Origin: Miscanthus floridulus
Lineage: Eukaryota; Streptophyta; Magnoliopsida; Poales; Poaceae
Assembly: GCF_019320115.1 (NCBI RefSeq)
Contig: NC_089598.1
Span: forward strand, 31,019,983 to 31,083,982
Reading direction: 5' to 3'
Length of the DNA: 64,000 bases
Shown piece after piece: positions 60,708 to 64,000 of this stretch; position 1 is the stretch's first letter, and the number at the start of each line of letters is the position of its first letter. Under the pieces are notes generated by a model. The model did not search any database, was not told the origin of the DNA, and saw only the letters and a program-made list of their open reading frames with translations. Made by a program: the position numbers and the translations under genes.

Positions 60708-63620
60708 CTAACGCTCACGTTGCATCCTCCTCCTCTGCGTCTTTGTCAGACCCTCTGGGCACCATCGAGGAAACTTGGTTTTCCAAACCGGCTGATAACA
60801 AGTCCTAGTTAGTTCTACGCAACGTATATTAGGGTCCCTGTAGAATATCTCCTCATCAGGAACTCTTGCGTTTGCCATCTCCTCAAGCTCCTCTTGATTC
60901 CTTGGAAAATATCCAGCGCGTTTACCAAGCCTCTCATGTACACTAAGTCTGCCCCCCAGCCGATCATGCACTGATGCTCTGCCTCTGATCGGTTCGTTGA
61001 TAGACAAACCCTGATTACCACGTTGAAACATCCTTTCTGAACGATTGACTCCGTAATAACCATTACACTCAGGGCAATTTTCAACAGTTGGCAATTTAAT
61101 ACCTTCTTCCCAGCAATGGATGAAGAACGGACATCTCCAATGATTTTTATGTCGATTCCACTCTTCCTGACGTCTCATTTCTTGCTGTTGCCGATATCGG
61201 TCATTACGTTGACGCCAACCCTCCTGCTGCCTTCGATGAGTAATCACAATGCCAGGTCGAGGAGGTTTTTTGGAACTACTGCTTTCCCCTAGCAAACCCT
61301 TACTCTTTGCATCATCGGTAGTTATCCGATGTTGGGGGTCTACTGACGCGTTTTTCTCAGCAGCTTCTGATGTCAATACCTTGGTCTTTCCTTTGGCATC
61401 CAACATATTTGCTGGAAAAGGGTGTTGATCAATTTTCATCGGCTTCTGGGTCTTGGAAGTACCAAACTTAATTCTCCCAGATTCAATAGCCGATTGTAAC
61501 TGTTGCCTGAATACCTTGCACTCATTTGTACTGTGTGAAGTTGCATTGTGCCATTTGCAGTACAAAATCTTCTTCAACTCTTCTGCCGATGGAATCACGT
61601 GATTAGGTGACAGCTTAATTTGGCCCTCTTGAAGCAGAAGATCAAATATTTTATCGGCCTTGGTGATATCAAAGGTAAACTTTTCTGGCTCTTTTTGACC
61701 AAAGGGACATGATATCGGCTTTTTATTCTTAACCCACTCAGCTAAGCCGATAACTGGTTCTTCATCAGAGTCAGAATCTCCTACCTCTTCAACAAATGAT
61801 ACCTTTTTACTCCAGTTCTTTTTAGGTTCAAAAACCCTAGTGTCCTGATCAGAGATCCTTTGCACAAGATGACTGAGGCTTTCAAACTCCTGAGAAGCAT
61901 ATCTGTCCTTAAGATGTGGCAATAACCCCTGGAAAGCCAAATCGGCAAGCTGCCGATCATCCAGCACCAGGCTGTAGCACTTATTTTTTACATCTCGTAA
62001 CCTTTGTACAAAGCTCTCTACCGATTCATCATTACGTTGTCTCAATTTTACTAAATCGGTAAGCTTCTTTTCATGGATTCCAGCAAAGAAATACTTGTGA
62101 AATTGTTTTTCTAGATCAACCCAGGTAATAATAGAATTTGGTGGCAATGAAATGAACCATGTAAATGCTGATCCAGACAAAGATGATGAAAATAATCGAA
62201 CTCTTAACTCATCTCTGTTAGCTGCCTCTCCACATTGAATAATGAAGCGATTGACATGTTCCATTGTTGATGTATCATCTTGCCCAGAGAATTTAGTGAA
62301 ATCCGGTACCTTGTACCGATTTGGGAGAGGAATTAAATCGTAAGCAGGAGGGTATGGAGTTCGATAAGAATAAGTATTGACCTTGGGCTTTATCCCAAAC
62401 TGATCCTTCACAATTTCTGCTATCTTATCGGCCCAAAAAGCATCAGCCTCCTGCTGACGAACTGGTTGAATTTCTACAGGAGGTGCTTGCTGACATCCCT
62501 CCACATATCTTTGTAGCCCACGGTCTCCAGCAATCGGCATATTTGCCGCTACTTGTGGTCCATTAGCCTGTTGGAAAGGATTCATCGGCTGGACTGCCGA
62601 TGCTTGATTCTGGAAACCAGCTTGCATATGACCTTGTTGAATCCCTGCAACCTGCTGATTTCGCTGAACTGTATGTTGAACAGGTAACTGTCCTGACCAA
62701 TCATTATTAGAACTCATCGGTACAAAACTTACCGATGGCTGGTAATTTGCTGATATTGTTGGATAATTATAACCGGTTTGAGGTATGAACTGAACCCCAG
62801 TTTGACTCATAGCAGGGGCTTTCTGCTGCATCGGCAGTACGCTCGCCGATGGACTTGAATTGAATGTTTGAATCATAGGCATCTGGAAACCTCCTGGAGT
62901 TGGTTGTACAGAAGTAGTTGCGGCATATTGAGGCACTTGAGCCATCGGTGAAACGGCCGATGATATAGGCGCTCTTCCTGCTGCATCAAATACTTGAGGT
63001 AATCTAGGATTGAAAGCAGATGACTCTGGAGGCATGCCATATCCCCACCAATTAGTAGGAATCTGGTTATTCTGAGACACAGGGCCTGACATAGCTGATG
63101 CCGATAGATCTGTATTAAGCTGAACTCGCCCTCCTGGTAACACCTGATCTGATTGTATCGGTGTAGATTGTATATTAGGTGAGCCTGCCAATACTGGAGG
63201 GGAAGTAACTTCTGTAGCCACAACGGCCGAAGGAACCGATGGAGTTTTTACAGATGCTGGCTCTGGTTGATGATAGGCAGGCCCAACGTAATGTGGTGCC
63301 GCTTGTCCTTCTTTGAGAGTTCGAACCACAGCATTATGAACAGTATTGGACAGCACACTGGAATGATTAATCAAAGCATGATTTACTGCAGAATTAACCA
63401 TCTCTTGAAGTTTACCAGGATTGGAATCAAAGGTAACCTGCCGAGGTAACGGCAAATCTTGCTTCTGGATGACTTGTCCACTCTTGTTCAAGCTAAACGA
63501 TCTCAGACAAAGCTGCTTGTATTCTTCTACAGCCTTTTCCATAGCTTGCCTCTGTTCTTCCTTGAGATCTTCTTCTGATACTGCGATGATGTTCCCTGGA
63601 TCGATCTCGGAATTGAACAT
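60708..63620 (-). CDS. Gag of the Tat-like element
   Basis: 970 residues from the ATG at 63,620, 38 bp inside the LTR edge. An upstream in-frame ATG at 63,686 lies in the LTR and precedes the primer site, so it is less likely. In order: a Glu/Lys-rich helix (AVEEYKQLCLRSFSLNKSG), a helix LQEMVNSAVNHAL, a long Gln/Pro/Ser-rich stretch, the Retrotrans_gag domain (LFSSSLSGSAFTWFISLPP, FVQRLRDVKNKC), a zinc-binding motif KWHNATSHSTNEC, an acidic and basic tail, and RGRASVHDRLGGRLSVHERL. Gag is longer than usual because of the Gln/Pro/Ser-rich insert. Ends at TAG with no frame change to protease. Confidence 0.9.
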   Translation of the reverse strand: MFNSEIDPGNIIAVSEEDLKEEQRQAMEKAVEEYKQLCLRSFSLNKSGQVIQKQDLPLPRQVTFDSNPGKLQEMVNSAVNHALINHSSVLSNTVHNAVVRTLKEGQAAPHYVGPAYHQPEPASVKTPSVPSAVVATEVTSPPVLAGSPNIQSTPIQSDQVLPGGRVQLNTDLSASAMSGPVSQNNQIPTNWWGYGMPPESSAFNPRLPQVFDAAGRAPISSAVSPMAQVPQYAATTSVQPTPGGFQMPMIQTFNSSPSASVLPMQQKAPAMSQTGVQFIPQTGYNYPTISANYQPSVSFVPMSSNNDWSGQLPVQHTVQRNQQVAGIQQGHMQAGFQNQASAVQPMNPFQQANGPQVAANMPIAGDRGLQRYVEGCQQAPPVEIQPVRQQEADAFWADKIAEIVKDQFGIKPKVNTYSYRTPYPPAYDLIPLPNRYKVPDFTKFSGQDDTSTMEHVNRFIIQCGEAANRDELRVRLFSSSLSGSAFTWFISLPPNSIITWVDLEKQFHKYFFAGIHEKKLTDLVKLRQRNDESVESFVQRLRDVKNKCYSLVLDDRQLADLAFQGLLPHLKDRYASQEFESLSHLVQRISDQDTRVFEPKKNWSKKVSFVEEVGDSDSDEEPVIGLAEWVKNKKPISCPFGQKEPEKFTFDITKADKIFDLLLQEGQIKLSPNHVIPSAEELKKILYCKWHNATSHSTNECKVFRQQLQSAIESGRIKFGTSKTQKPMKIDQHPFPANMLDAKGKTKVLTSEAAEKNASVDPQHRITTDDAKSKGLLGESSSSKKPPRPGIVITHRRQQEGWRQRNDRYRQQQEMRRQEEWNRHKNHWRCPFFIHCWEEGIKLPTVENCPECNGYYGVNRSERMFQRGNQGLSINEPIRGRASVHDRLGGRLSVHERLGKRAGYFPRNQEELEEMANARVPDEEIFYRDPNIRCVELTRTCYQPVWKTKFPRWCPEGLTKTQRRRMQRER

Positions 63621-63630
63621 ATTGATTGAT

Positions 63631-63650
63631 TGGTCCCACTGGGCGTGCCA
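63631..63650 (-). other. Primer binding site
   Basis: TGGCACGCCCAGTGGGAC on the minus strand, 7 bp after the LTR end. It starts with TGG, the complement of a tRNA CCA end. The tRNA was not identified from sequence alone. Confidence 0.65.
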
Positions 63651-63657
63651 AAAGATG

Positions 63658-64000
63658 TGTTGATGCAAAAGTAGATCTGCAAACACAAAGGGCTAATACC
63701 CGAATCGATATCCAAAGCGTGCCAGTCGATTTGACCTGCTAATCGACAAGGATGAAGATACGAACACTTTGGTCCTGACAACAGCGATACGCCCGGAAGT
63801 CACGGCCAAGAGGTGTTCACGCGGAACTCGAGAATCGCCGAAGGTCGTACTGAAACGATGCAGCTCGCCGAATCAATGAGAACTCGTAAAAAGAAAGAAA
63901 ATATGCAAATTGACGAAGTCGCCGAAAAGTAAGTAGATGCAAATAGGAGTAAAAATTGGTTTTGATATTGATTGATATCTTTCTTACATTGCCCCTTACT
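63658..64000 (-). repeat. LTR (5' LTR of the Tat-like element), cut by window edge
   Basis: 343 bp matching 53,685-54,027 with no difference seen by eye. Confidence 0.92.

Larger units (their letters stand above)
53685..64000 (-). mobile_element. Ty3/gypsy (Tat-like) element with an antisense PMD gene (right end outside window)
   Basis: Left LTR 53,685-54,501 (817 bp, ends TGTTGA/TCAACA). The right LTR starts at 63,658 and is cut by the window edge after 343 bp; over those 343 bp I see no difference from the left LTR. Minus-strand order: primer site, gag, TAG, protease, reverse transcriptase N-terminus, integrase, then (opposite strand) a six-exon PMD gene, polypurine tract and LTR. RT core and RNase H are missing. 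The gag style (RPSVHDRLG-like repeats, zinc motif KWHNATSHSTNEC) and an antisense extra gene before the 3' LTR suit the Tat lineage. Expected right end near 64,474. Confidence 0.93.

Overview
The window looks like nuclear DNA of a grass, probably a panicoid such as the sorghum/sugarcane/maize group. It holds two intact two-exon genes for a grass-type 12-oxophytodienoate reductase (OPR), GC-rich exons in AT-rich surroundings, and mostly transposable elements: Ty3/gypsy, Ty1/copia, L1-type LINE, CACTA, MITEs and a Helitron-like end. No rRNA, tRNA or CRISPR array was recognised. The species assignment is an inference from these features.

The backbone is a direct segmental duplication. Copy A runs from before position 1 to about 11,924. 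Copy B runs from 19,182 to about 52,814. Each copy carries, in the same order, a decayed Ulp1-type cysteine protease gene (+ strand), a GC-rich tandem stretch, a decayed Ty1/copia element, a small MITE, one OPR gene (- strand), its upstream region with a G-box and TATA box, a USE/TATA tandem repeat, and an LTR-like block. Copy B is longer because three elements landed in it. They are an 11.2-kb Tekay/Del-like LTR element (19,389-30,564, TSD TTCTC), a 1.4-kb 5'-truncated LINE (31,393-32,825, 17-bp TSD) and a 5.7-kb CACTA element (41,402-47,084, TSD AAT). Copy A keeps the empty site for each. Copy A in turn lacks four segments of about 0.5 to 1 kb that copy B keeps, and one of these junctions is bridged by filler copied from nearby DNA.

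Between the copies (11,925-19,181) lie a TIR-bounded element with a DUF1685-like gene fragment, a 1.86-kb solo LTR containing palindromic GACCGGACGC repeats, and exon- and intron-like DNA with no recognised gene.

The right end (53,685 to the window edge) is a young Ty3/gypsy element of Tat-like type, on the - strand. Its visible LTR stretches appear identical. It has a long gag, an in-frame TAG before protease, and an integrase with a complete DD35E triad, but the reverse transcriptase core and RNase H are deleted. Between integrase and the 3' LTR, on the opposite strand, it carries an apparently intact six-exon gene for a 922-residue plant mobile domain (PMD) protein with its own TATA box. 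The hexamer TCGGCA/TGCCGA occurs about 50 times across the element on both strands. This element is the most interesting structure in the window. Next are the CACTA element, which carries an NLR leucine-rich-repeat fragment, a LINE fragment and a 211-bp-arm hairpin, and the OPR pair, whose copy B protein has a small templated insertion and whose upstream region is duplicated.
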